A stretch of DNA of 62,741 nucleotides, taken from Leptolyngbya sp. BC1307 (GTDB lineage: Bacteria > Cyanobacteriota > Cyanobacteriia > Phormidesmidales > Phormidesmidaceae). A program made the translations under genes and the position numbers. Shown in pieces: positions 54,357 to 62,685 of this stretch. The DNA lies in assembly GCF_002286735.1 (NCBI RefSeq), contig NZ_NRTA01000024.1, positions 1-62,741 on the forward strand, read 5' to 3'. The notes beneath the pieces were generated by a model that was given only the letters and a program-made list of their open reading frames with translations, did not search any database and had not been told where the DNA came from. How positions within the stretch are numbered: position 1 is the stretch's first letter; every line of letters begins with the position of its first letter.

Positions 54357-55009
54357 TGATGTTTGGCTTAGCAGGCAACAATGGCCTCCCTTACGGTATC
54401 CCGATCCATCCCAATCTGGTGCATCTGACGCTGGGGCTGTTTATTGTGGCGATCGCCTTCGACATCGTCGCCGCCCTTTACCCACTAGAAAAGCCCATTT
54501 TCAAATTTCTGGCAATTCCGGTCACCAGCTCTGGCCTTTACGATGTGGGCTGGTTTAACCTGGTCGCAGCTGCCATCATCACCTTTTTTACAGTCGCGGC
54601 TGGGTTCTACGAAATTTTGCTGGCCGATCCGCCAGATGACATCGTGAGCCCCTGGGGACTCAACGCCACCGACACCATGGTATGGCACGGCCTTGGCGGT
54701 GTTTTGCTGCTGGCGCTGATTGTCAGCATGACGATTTGGCGAGGCTTTCAGCGCTACTCATGGCGCGAAGATCGGGCTAGGCAGGTGCAGTGGAGCTATC
54801 TGGCTGCTGGGCTGTTTATTTTTGGGCTGATGTTTGCCCAGGGGACACTAGGTGCCCATTTGGGCGGTGATTTCGGCGTTCATGTGACCGCCGACCGGCT
54901 GATTCGAGCGGGGATCAATCCTAACGAGCAGGTACCGGGCACGCCACCAGCCGAGGTACTGACCCAGCCACGGGTCGTTGGGCCAAGGGATTTTGGGCCA
55001 AAAGGTTAG
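54353..55009 (+). CDS. DUF2231 membrane protein 2 of terminal-oxidase operon
   Basis: A 218-residue second DUF2231 protein: LPYGIPIHPNLVHLTLGLFIVAIAFDIVAAL, then YDVGWFNLVAAAIITFFTVAAGFYEILLA, TDTMVWHGLGGVLLLALIVSM and a last helix LAAGLFIFGLMFAQGTLGAHLGG. It has His at the ends of helices 1 and 3, as in the first DUF2231 protein. Translationally coupled with gene 1 by the ATGA overlap and followed by ctaC after a 53-base gap. Confidence 0.85.
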   Translation: MMMFGLAGNNGLPYGIPIHPNLVHLTLGLFIVAIAFDIVAALYPLEKPIFKFLAIPVTSSGLYDVGWFNLVAAAIITFFTVAAGFYEILLADPPDDIVSPWGLNATDTMVWHGLGGVLLLALIVSMTIWRGFQRYSWREDRARQVQWSYLAAGLFIFGLMFAQGTLGAHLGGDFGVHVTADRLIRAGINPNEQVPGTPPAEVLTQPRVVGPRDFGPKG

Positions 55010-55016
55010 CCCAGAA

Positions 55017-55041
55017 AATTAGTTTAGAGAATTAGTTTAGA
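55017..55041. repeat. 12-bp direct repeat, period 13
   Basis: AATTAGTTTAGA occurs at 55017-55028 and 55030-55041, in the short spacer between the second DUF2231 gene and ctaC. Confidence 0.85.
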
Positions 55042-55062
55042 AAATGAAACCTAGAGAGTCGA

Positions 55063-56040
55063 GTGAATACTGAGAACGAGAGGACAAGCGATCTAAACCG
55101 GGTACTCAATCGGCGCAGGATTATGGGGCTGGCCGGGTTAGCGACTGCAAACCTAGGCATTAGTTACTGGATGGGCCAGCAAGCCTACAAATGGATGCCG
55201 ACCCAAGCCTCCGCAGAATCGGTGCTAGTCGATAAGCTTTTTAGCTTTATGACCGCCGTTGGCACCTTTATTTTTATCGGGGTGGTCGGGACGCTGTTGT
55301 ATTCCATGGTCTTTCAGCGAGCAGCCAAGTACGACCCTACCGATGGCCCACCGATTGAAGGCAATCTTTGGCTGGAGATCGTCTGGACAGCGGTTCCTAT
55401 TGTGCTGATTATCTGGATTGGGTCGGTTAGCTACAACACCTACGATCAGATGAGCCTATTGAGCCCCTTTGCTCCGAGGGAGATGAAAACGGCGGGCACC
55501 GTGCCTGGAGACAAAAAGGAAAAAGTGCCAGGCGATACCGAACCGACCAAAAACTGGCCGCCGATTGAAGTACATTCACGGCAGTGGTCCTGGGAGTTTC
55601 GCTACCCAGAGGACGACGTTAGCAGCACCGAGCTACATCTGCCGATAAACCAGCGAGCCCGCTTCAAACTGACATCAGAAGACGTATTACACGGCTTTTA
55701 CATCCCCGCGTTTAGGGTGAAGCAAGACATTATTCCCGGCAGGGAAATTGACTTTTCGTTCACACCCATTCGAGCAGGTCGCTACCGCCTGCGGGATTCG
55801 GCCTATAGCGGCACCTACTTCGCCGACAACCAAACCAATGTCGTCGTCGAATCGGAAGAAGACTATGAGCAGTGGCTGTTAGCTGCTGCCCAGATGCCGC
55901 CCGCCGCCGCCGAAAATGTGGCCGATGAAGCCTTTAGCCGCGCTGCTGAAGGCTCGATTAGCTTGGGCTGGGCGACTGTGAAGCCTGCCCCCGCACCCAT
56001 TGTCAACTACAGCAGTTCAGTGAAGGATTCTTATGAGTAA
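55063..56040 (+). CDS. Subunit II of heme-copper oxidase without CuA site (CtaCII/CoxB, ARTO type)
   Basis: A 325-residue subunit II: an N-terminal twin-Arg-like or anchor helix, a second helix (FSFMTAVGTFIFIGVVGTLLY), the third GNLWLEIVWTAVPIVLIIWIG, then the cupredoxin domain with IEVHSRQWSWEFRYPED and FKLTSEDVLHGFYIPAFRVKQDIIPGR. Where CuA subunits have Cys-x3-Cys, it has DSAYSGTYFADNQ (245-257) with no Cys, so CuA is absent. This is typical of the alternative terminal oxidase, thought to take electrons from quinol or another non-cytochrome donor. GTG 55063. Confidence 0.9.
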   Translation: MNTENERTSDLNRVLNRRRIMGLAGLATANLGISYWMGQQAYKWMPTQASAESVLVDKLFSFMTAVGTFIFIGVVGTLLYSMVFQRAAKYDPTDGPPIEGNLWLEIVWTAVPIVLIIWIGSVSYNTYDQMSLLSPFAPREMKTAGTVPGDKKEKVPGDTEPTKNWPPIEVHSRQWSWEFRYPEDDVSSTELHLPINQRARFKLTSEDVLHGFYIPAFRVKQDIIPGREIDFSFTPIRAGRYRLRDSAYSGTYFADNQTNVVVESEEDYEQWLLAAAQMPPAAAENVADEAFSRAAEGSISLGWATVKPAPAPIVNYSSSVKDSYE

Positions 56041-57754
56041 TGCATCTTTGGAGGTGAAGCCGCCTGAGGCGCAGCCGGTTATGCAGCCCGAACCGGGCGC
56101 ACCGGATAACTGGCAGCGGTTTTTCACCTTCAGCACCGACCACAAGGTCATCGGTATTCAGTATATTGTCACGGCCTTTACCTTCTTTTTGTTTGGCGGG
56201 CTGCTGGCGATGGTGATGCGCGGCGAGCTGATTACGCCCGAGGCAGATCTGGTAGATCGCACGGTCTATAACGGGCTCTTCACCATGCACGGCACGATCA
56301 TGCTGTTCATGTGGACCTTCCCGATGCTGAACGGGCTGGCGAACTATCTGGTGCCGCTGATGATTGGGGCGAGGGATATGGCTTTCCCTCGGCTGAACGC
56401 CGCTGCCTTTTGGATGGTGCCTGTGTTCGGCGTTATTCTCATTACCAGCTTTTTTATCCCCGGTGGCCCCTCTCAGTCGGGCTGGTGGGCCTATCCGCCC
56501 GTGAGCTTGCAAAACCCGACCGGCAATTTGATCAACGGTCAGGCGATGTGGCTAGTGGCGGTAGCGCTGTCGGGTGTGTCCTCGATTATGGGCGCGGTGA
56601 ATATTGTCACGACCATTTTTAGAATGCGCGCTCCCGGCATGGGCTGGTTCAAGATGCCCGCCTTTTGCTGGACGGTGCTGTCGGCGCAGATGATTCAGCT
56701 GATTGGCTTGCCTGCTCTGACGGCGGGCGCGGTGATGCTGCTGCTCGATCTCACAGTTGGCACGAGCTTTTTTGACCCGACTCGCGGCGGTGACCCGGTG
56801 CTGTATCAGCACTTCTTTTGGTTCTACTCTCACCCGGCGGTATATGTGATTGTTTTGCCGATCTTCGGCGTGTTTTCAGAAGTGTTTCCGGTGTATGCCC
56901 GCAAGCCACTGTTTGGCTACCGGGTGGTGGTGGTTTCTTCTGTGCTGATCACCGTGCTCAGCCTGATGGTGTGGGTTCACCATATGTTTGCGAGCGGCAC
57001 GCCGGGCTGGATGCGGATGCTGTTTATGTTTACGACGATGGCGATCTCGATTCCGACAGGCATTAAGGTGTTTGCGTGGGTAGCGACGGTGTGGGGCGGT
57101 AAGCTGCGGCTGACTACAGCAATGCTGTTTGCTTTGGGCGGGCTGTCGATGTTCCTATTTTCGGGCATTACCGGCATCATGCTGTCTTCGGCTCCTTTTG
57201 ATATTCACGTGAACAATACCTATTTTGTGGTGGGTCACTTTCACTATGTGATTAACGGCGCGGTGGTAATGGGCTTTTATGCGGCAATTTATCACTGGTT
57301 TCCTAAGATGACGGGGCGTATGTATTACGAGGGCTTGGGCAAGCTGCATTTTGCGCTGACCTTCATTGGCGCAAATCTGATCTTTTTGCCAATGCACCCG
57401 CTGGGTTTGATGGGAATGCCTCGGCGCGTGGCCTCTTACGATCCTGAGTTTGCTTTTTTGAATGTGATAGCGAGTCTGGGCGGCTTTTTGCTGGGCGTTT
57501 CGACGTTGCCTTTTATTTTGAACATGCTGAGTTCCTGGAATCAGGGAAAAGAGGCGGGGGATAATCCTTGGCGAGCGATTGGACTGGAGTGGATGGTGTC
57601 ATCGCCGCCGCCGCATGAAAACTTTGAGGAGATTCCGATAGTGGTGTCGCCGCCGTATGGCTATGGCAGTGATGAACCGCTGGTGTCTAATAATCCTGCG
57701 GGTAAGCCTGTGGGAGAGACGATGGCAAAGCCTCTTAAAGGGAGAATCGCATGA
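56033..57754 (+). CDS. Subunit I of heme-copper oxidase (CtaDII, A2-type)
   Basis: A 573-residue catalytic subunit with twelve helices. Ligand motifs: heme His in FTMHGTIMLFMW, CuB His267 with the cross-linking Tyr in YSHPAVYV, the His pair in VWVHHMFASG, and the two last His in VVGHFHYVING. The YSHPxV motif in place of GHPEV defines the A2 class. It overlaps ctaC by 8 bases and ctaE by 4 (ATGA at 57751). The last codons (MAKPLKGRIA) and the ctaE ribosome-binding site lie in a 32-nt repeat-like segment (57719-57750). Confidence 0.95.
   Translation: MSNASLEVKPPEAQPVMQPEPGAPDNWQRFFTFSTDHKVIGIQYIVTAFTFFLFGGLLAMVMRGELITPEADLVDRTVYNGLFTMHGTIMLFMWTFPMLNGLANYLVPLMIGARDMAFPRLNAAAFWMVPVFGVILITSFFIPGGPSQSGWWAYPPVSLQNPTGNLINGQAMWLVAVALSGVSSIMGAVNIVTTIFRMRAPGMGWFKMPAFCWTVLSAQMIQLIGLPALTAGAVMLLLDLTVGTSFFDPTRGGDPVLYQHFFWFYSHPAVYVIVLPIFGVFSEVFPVYARKPLFGYRVVVVSSVLITVLSLMVWVHHMFASGTPGWMRMLFMFTTMAISIPTGIKVFAWVATVWGGKLRLTTAMLFALGGLSMFLFSGITGIMLSSAPFDIHVNNTYFVVGHFHYVINGAVVMGFYAAIYHWFPKMTGRMYYEGLGKLHFALTFIGANLIFLPMHPLGLMGMPRRVASYDPEFAFLNVIASLGGFLLGVSTLPFILNMLSSWNQGKEAGDNPWRAIGLEWMVSSPPPHENFEEIPIVVSPPYGYGSDEPLVSNNPAGKPVGETMAKPLKGRIA
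57719..57750 (+). repeat. Diverged 32-nt HIP1-associated insert, candidate copy 4 (ctaD/ctaE junction)
   Basis: It starts ACGATGGCAAAGCC and ends GGGAGAATCGC. It matches copies 2 and 3 at 25 of 32 positions with equal length. It encodes the last ctaD residues and contains the AAGGGAG ribosome-binding site of ctaE. The match is good but this copy is diverged and could be chance. Confidence 0.55.
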
Positions 57755-58365
57755 GCAGCATCAACGTAGATCCTTCACTCGACGGCAAAGTCGCTCATCT
57801 AGAGCACGCCCATTTAGAATCCGAAGAAGACCATCGCATGTTTGGCTTCGTGGTCTTTCTACTGTCTGAAAGCATTATCTTCTTTAGCTTTTTTGTCGGC
57901 TACATCGTCTTTAAAACCGGTGCCGCAGATTGGCTTCCTGCCGGGTTTGAAGGATTAGAGGTAAAAGAGCCGCTAATCAATACGATAGTGCTAGTTTCGA
58001 GCAGCTTTGTAATCTACTTTGCCGAGCGCTTTTTGCACCGTGACAATCTGTGGGGCTTTCGGATCTTTTGGCTGCTGACGATGGCGATGGGCAGCTTTTT
58101 TCTCTACGGCCAGGCGGTGGAGTGGATGGGCCTGCCCTTTGGCTTTACCGATGGGGTGTTTGGCGGGACGTTTTACCTGCTGACGGGCTTTCATGGGCTG
58201 CATGTCTTTACCGGGGTGCTGTTGCAGGGCATTATGCTGGCTCGTTCGTTTATCCCGAACAACTACGCGGGCGGCGAGTATGGCGTTGCGGCGACTTCGA
58301 TCTTCTGGCACTTTGTCGATGTAATCTGGATTATCTTGTTTCTCTTGATTTACGTGTGGCAGTAG
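57751..58365 (+). CDS. Subunit III of heme-copper oxidase (CtaEII)
   Basis: A 204-residue subunit III with five membrane helices. Typical parts are MFGFVVFLLSESIIFFSFFVGY, PLINTIVLVSSSFVIYFAER, FTGVLLQGIMLA and SIFWHFVDVIWIILFLLIYVW. Together with the two previous genes it makes the core oxidase. It starts within the stop of ctaD (ATGA) and ends three bases before the GMC gene. Confidence 0.93.
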   Translation: MSSINVDPSLDGKVAHLEHAHLESEEDHRMFGFVVFLLSESIIFFSFFVGYIVFKTGAADWLPAGFEGLEVKEPLINTIVLVSSSFVIYFAERFLHRDNLWGFRIFWLLTMAMGSFFLYGQAVEWMGLPFGFTDGVFGGTFYLLTGFHGLHVFTGVLLQGIMLARSFIPNNYAGGEYGVAATSIFWHFVDVIWIILFLLIYVWQ

Positions 58366-58368
58366 CTC

Positions 58369-59895
58369 ATGATTTTTGACGACCAACACTACGACGTGAT
58401 CATTGTCGGTACGGGGGCGGGCGGCGGTACGCTGGCGCAAAAGTTGGCCCCGACTGGCAAGCGGATTTTGATCTTAGAGCGCGGGTCTCAGATGGCGCTT
58501 GGGGAACAGAACCGGGCGGATGTTGATGTGTTCAAAAAAGAGCGCTACCACGCCCCAGATCAGTGGTACGACGAGACAGGTGAGCCGTTTTCACCGCAGA
58601 CGAACTATGCCATCGGTGGTAATACAAAGGTATACAATGCTTCGCTGATGCGGATGCGCGATCGCGACTTTGAAGCGGTTACCTACCAGGACGGTGTCAC
58701 CCCCGAATGGCCCCTGAAATATGCCGATTGGGATCCTTATTACACAGCGGCAGAGCAGCTATACCAGGTGCATGGCGATGCCAAAGCTGACCCAACCGAG
58801 CCGACTCACAGCGCTGACTATCCCTTCCCCGCAGTCGGTCACGCGCCCGTGATGCAGCCGATTGTAGAGGCAATTCAAGGCAAAGGGCTCAGCGCTGCCC
58901 CGCTGCCAATGAGCCTGACTAAGCGAGAGGATGATCCGACTGGGGACGCGGAGGTCTTTGGGATTGATCGGGCGATCGCCCACCAAAACGTCACCCTCAA
59001 AGCCAACGCCCAAGTAGTCGCCCTGCACACCAATCCCACCGGCACCGAGATCAAAGGCGTACAGGCCGAGGTCGATGAGCAGCCGATGCTATTCACTGCC
59101 GATATTGTGGTGCTGGCCTGTGGCGCGGTCAACTCTGCTGCCCTGATGCTAATTTCTGCTAACGACCAGCATCCGCACGGACTAGCTAACAGCTCAGACC
59201 AGCTAGGCCGCAACTTAATGAAGCATCTGATGACGGTGATTGTAGAGCGGGGGGCAGCCAAAAACGACGGCAAATTTGCTCGCAGCGTCAGCATCAACGA
59301 CTATTACTGGGGCGATGAGTACTACGATTTCCCCATGGGCCATATTGAAAACAGCGGCGGACTGCTGCAAGACATTATCTTTGCAGAATCGCCACCCCTG
59401 CTCTCAGTTCTGGCCCGCCTTCTTCCTGGCTTTGGTCTAAAAAAGCTGGCAACCGGCTCCATCGGCTGGTGGGCTCAAACCGGCGTGTTGCCCAAGGCCG
59501 AAAACCGCATCTATCTCAAGCAAAGCCGAAAGAAGAAAAAGCTACGCTACGAATTTACCCCCAACAATCTTGAAGCCCATGACCGCCTGGTGTATCGCTG
59601 GATGGGAGTGCTCAAAGAGCTAGAGGGCTCAGCGCTCGGTATGAGGCAGAGCACCGTTTACCCCCGAGGAGAGTCGCCCATCGAGGTAGTCGGCTACCAG
59701 TGCGGCACCTGTCGCATGGGACACGATCCAGCGACATCTGTTTTAGATATCAACTGCCGCACCCACGAAATCGACAATCTCTATGTAGTAGACAGCAGCT
59801 TTTTTCCCTCCTGCGCCAGCGTCGGCCCAGCCCTGACAGTGATAGCCAATGCGCTGCGGGTAGGGGAGCACCTGATAGAGCGGCTAAAAGCTTAG
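58369..59895 (+). CDS. GMC-family FAD oxidoreductase linked to the oxidase
   Basis: A 508-residue GMC (glucose-methanol-choline) flavoprotein. The FAD motif is DVIIVGTGAGGGTLAQKL (about 8-25) with ERG at the end of strand 2; later blocks are GGNTKVYNASL, VLACGAVNSAALML, the Cys/Met motif CGTCRMGHDP, and the C-terminal VDSSFFPSCASVGPALTVIANALR. There is no signal peptide, so it is probably cytosolic or membrane-peripheral. It starts 3 bases after ctaE and is the last gene tightly coupled to the oxidase. It is inferred to feed electrons from an alcohol or sugar to the quinone pool or directly to this oxidase. Confidence 0.92.
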   Translation: MIFDDQHYDVIIVGTGAGGGTLAQKLAPTGKRILILERGSQMALGEQNRADVDVFKKERYHAPDQWYDETGEPFSPQTNYAIGGNTKVYNASLMRMRDRDFEAVTYQDGVTPEWPLKYADWDPYYTAAEQLYQVHGDAKADPTEPTHSADYPFPAVGHAPVMQPIVEAIQGKGLSAAPLPMSLTKREDDPTGDAEVFGIDRAIAHQNVTLKANAQVVALHTNPTGTEIKGVQAEVDEQPMLFTADIVVLACGAVNSAALMLISANDQHPHGLANSSDQLGRNLMKHLMTVIVERGAAKNDGKFARSVSINDYYWGDEYYDFPMGHIENSGGLLQDIIFAESPPLLSVLARLLPGFGLKKLATGSIGWWAQTGVLPKAENRIYLKQSRKKKKLRYEFTPNNLEAHDRLVYRWMGVLKELEGSALGMRQSTVYPRGESPIEVVGYQCGTCRMGHDPATSVLDINCRTHEIDNLYVVDSSFFPSCASVGPALTVIANALRVGEHLIERLKA

Positions 59896-59927
59896 TAGGC
59901 TTTCATCTCTAGCGGTTGAACACACCT

Positions 59928-60701
59928 ATGAAACGCCGTCAGTTCACGTTCTTCCTGGTAGGGCTACTCTCTACACTGTTGATCTTCGCTTGTAGTATCC
60001 GTGAACAGCCGGTGACTATTACGGTATCGGCAGCGGCGAGCTTGCAAGATGGTTTAGAAGCGATCGCTCCTCAATTCAGCACCGCCTATCCTAAAATCGC
60101 CGTAGACTACAACTTTGGCGCTTCCGGTGCGCTTCAGCGACAAATTGAACAAGGTGCCCCGGTCGATGTCTTTTTCTCTGCGGCGACTAAACAGATGGAC
60201 GCGCTGGCCGACAAAGCGCTAATCCTACCTAGCTCTCGTCAAAACCTGCTCACCAACAGATTAGTACTGATTGCGCCCACCGCCTCTAACCTCAACATCA
60301 CCAATCTTTCTCAGCTTAAAGACACCGACATCAGCCGCTTCGCTGTTGGAGAATTTCGCAGCGTCCCCGCCGGACAATACGCCGAACAAGTCTTTCAAAA
60401 GCTGGATTTCTTAGACGCCCTACAGTCCAAATTCGTCTTTGGCAACAATGTGCGCAGCGTGCTCTCTGCCGTCGAAAGCGGCAACGCTGACCTGGGCATG
60501 GTATACGCTACTGATGCGGCACTTTCTGAACGGGTCAAGGTAATCTTGACGGTGCCCGCCGACGCTCACTCGCCTATCACCTACCCCATCGCAGTCGTAC
60601 AGAATTCGCCCAGTCCTGAAGCCGCTCAAACCTTTATTAATTTTCTCACCACAGAACCCGCTCAGGCAATCTTTCAAGCATTCGGATTTGGTCAAAGCTA
60701 G
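59928..60701 (+). CDS. modA: ModA, molybdate-binding lipoprotein
   Basis: A 257-residue molybdate-binding protein for ABC import. Lipoprotein signal: FFLVGLLSTLLIFACS (lipobox Cys about 22). Mature part: VTITVSAAASLQDGLEAIA, NFGASGALQRQIEQGAPVDVFFSA, and AVESGNADLGMVYATDAAL, all typical of ModA. ATG 59928 is preferred to TTG 59916. It starts 32 bases after the GMC gene and ends 20 bases before modBC, so these may be read from the same transcript. Confidence 0.95.
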   Translation: MKRRQFTFFLVGLLSTLLIFACSIREQPVTITVSAAASLQDGLEAIAPQFSTAYPKIAVDYNFGASGALQRQIEQGAPVDVFFSAATKQMDALADKALILPSSRQNLLTNRLVLIAPTASNLNITNLSQLKDTDISRFAVGEFRSVPAGQYAEQVFQKLDFLDALQSKFVFGNNVRSVLSAVESGNADLGMVYATDAALSERVKVILTVPADAHSPITYPIAVVQNSPSPEAAQTFINFLTTEPAQAIFQAFGFGQS

Positions 60702-60721
60702 TACCCATTCCTCACTTCCCT

Positions 60722-62548
60722 ATGCTCACCCTCTCACCGCTCTGGATATCTCTGCGGATTGCCGCGATCGCCACCCTGATCACCTGCTTTCTCGGTATCG
60801 CCGCCGCCCACTTCATGCAGCGCTACCGGGGTCGGGGGCGATCGCTCCTCGACAGCCTCTTTCTCGCCCCCTTAGTCATTCCCCCAACCGTACTGGGTTT
60901 TTTGCTGCTGCTCCTGCTCGGTAAAAATGGCCCATTGGGTTCGCTACTCTCCCATCTCGGCCTCAATATTGTTTTCACCTGGTATGCCGCAGTCCTAACG
61001 GCAACCGTTGTCGCCTTTCCGCTCATGTACAAAACAACCCTGGGCGCATTCGAGCAAATCGACAGCAACCTGCAACAGGCCGCCAGAACCCTGGGCGCTT
61101 CAGAACTCACCGTCTTTTGGCGAATCACTCTCCCTCTGACTCTACCCAGTCTTTTAGCCGGAACAACCCTGTCCTTTGCCCGCGCCCTCGGTGAATTTGG
61201 AGCCACCCTGATGCTCGCAGGCAACATCCCGGGCCGCACCCAAACGCTACCGATGGCCATCTACTTCGCCGTCGAAGGTGGCGACTTTCGCGAAGCTGCC
61301 CTCTGGTCATCAGCCACCCTCATTCTCTCTTTAGGCGCAATCATCCTCGTCAACCAATTCGCCACCCGCAAAACCCTTCTAAAAACACCTCCCCATTCCC
61401 CATTCCCCATTCCCCATCCCCCCCCGCACACGGCGGCTGAGCGTAGCCGAAGTCCCACTCCCCCCTGCCTCCAAGTCAACATCTGCAAACAACTCCCCGG
61501 CTTCACCCTCGCTGTCAACTTCACCACCGACGACCAGCACCCTCTCGGACTTCTCGGCGCATCCGGAGCCGGTAAAAGCCTGATTCTGCGCTGCATCGCT
61601 GGCATCGAAACGCCCGATGCGGGTCGAATTGTACTGAATGGCCGGGTACTGTTTGACTCTGGGCAAGGAATCGATCTGCCAAGCTGCGATCGCAAAGTCG
61701 GCATTCTCTTCCAAAACTACGCCCTTTTTCCCCACCTCACGGTCGCTCAAAACGTCGCCTTTGGTCTTCATAGCCATCCACTTCCCCCCTCCAAAATGGA
61801 AGCCGCCGTCAGCCAACAGCTCACCGCTGTTCACCTCAGCCCATTAGCTCAGCGATATCCTCACGAACTGTCAGGCGGGCAACAGCAGCGCGTAGCCCTC
61901 GCCCGGTCACTAGCCAACCAACCCGAAGTTTTACTCCTCGATGAACCCTTCTCAGCGCTGGATACCCACCTGCGTAGCCAAGTTGAACAGCAGCTCAAAC
62001 TTCGACTTCAGAGCTATTCTGGTATTACCCTCTTAGTCACTCACAATTTAGAAGAAGCCTACCGAATTTGCCGTTCCCTCCTTATCCTCGAAAGTGGCCA
62101 TGTAGCGGCCCATGCCCCCAAACACCGTATATTTGAGCAGCCTAAAACCGTGAGTATTGCCAGGCTCACAGGCTGCAAAAACTGCTCTACAGCGATCGCC
62201 CGTGGCCCCCACCAAATAGAGGCGCTAGACTGGCAATGCACGCTTACCACCGTCGAACCGCTTCCTACAAATCTCACCCATATTGGCATCCGCGCTCACC
62301 AAATAACCTTCCTCACTGCCTCAGCAGATGCGCCAAAGCCCAATACCTTTCCCTGTTGGCTAGCCGCTACGAGCGAAACGCCCCACCGCATGACTTTGTT
62401 CTTAAAGCTCAATGCTCCCGCTGACAGCGATCGCGATTATCACCTCCAGGCAGAGATCTTTAAGGAAAAATGGGCCACTATTAAAGACCAGGCTTTCCCC
62501 TGGCAAGTCGTTTTAGATCCGCTGCGGTTGATTTTGTTAAGCGATTGA
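60722..62548 (+). CDS. modBC: ModBC, fused molybdate permease and ATPase
   Basis: A 608-residue fusion. Residues 1-215 are the ModB permease (six helices; QAARTLGASELTVFWRI EAA loop, GEFGATLML). Residues about 215-250 are a low-complexity Pro/His/Ser linker. Residues about 250-480 are the ModC ATPase: Walker A GASGAGKS, Q-loop FQNYALFPHLT, signature LSGGQQQR, Walker B LLLDEPFSALD, H-loop VTHN. The last 110 residues are a TOBE-like domain. ModBC fusions are known in cyanobacteria. The linker is encoded by a heptamer repeat and a short dispersed sequence (61391-61450), so it may have formed by repeat insertion. Confidence 0.95.
   Translation: MLTLSPLWISLRIAAIATLITCFLGIAAAHFMQRYRGRGRSLLDSLFLAPLVIPPTVLGFLLLLLLGKNGPLGSLLSHLGLNIVFTWYAAVLTATVVAFPLMYKTTLGAFEQIDSNLQQAARTLGASELTVFWRITLPLTLPSLLAGTTLSFARALGEFGATLMLAGNIPGRTQTLPMAIYFAVEGGDFREAALWSSATLILSLGAIILVNQFATRKTLLKTPPHSPFPIPHPPPHTAAERSRSPTPPCLQVNICKQLPGFTLAVNFTTDDQHPLGLLGASGAGKSLILRCIAGIETPDAGRIVLNGRVLFDSGQGIDLPSCDRKVGILFQNYALFPHLTVAQNVAFGLHSHPLPPSKMEAAVSQQLTAVHLSPLAQRYPHELSGGQQQRVALARSLANQPEVLLLDEPFSALDTHLRSQVEQQLKLRLQSYSGITLLVTHNLEEAYRICRSLLILESGHVAAHAPKHRIFEQPKTVSIARLTGCKNCSTAIARGPHQIEALDWQCTLTTVEPLPTNLTHIGIRAHQITFLTASADAPKPNTFPCWLAATSETPHRMTLFLKLNAPADSDRDYHLQAEIFKEKWATIKDQAFPWQVVLDPLRLILLSD
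61391..61418 (+). repeat. Heptameric tandem repeat (CCCCATT) in the modBC linker
   Basis: Three perfect CCCCATT units and one CCCCATC encode Pro/His/Ser codons between the permease and ATPase halves. A GGCTGAGCGTAGCCGAAG motif follows at about 61435, of a type seen dispersed in cyanobacterial genomes. Confidence 0.9.
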
Positions 62549-62685
62549 AGACAAGGTTACTGAGAGAGATTGGCACTTAGTGAAACATGACAAAAAACAA
62601 TAGCTATACTCTAAACGACTAAGAACTGGACATTTCCGGGATATTTAAGGTGAAATACAGTTGTCGCGTCTAATCCTCCTGAGAG

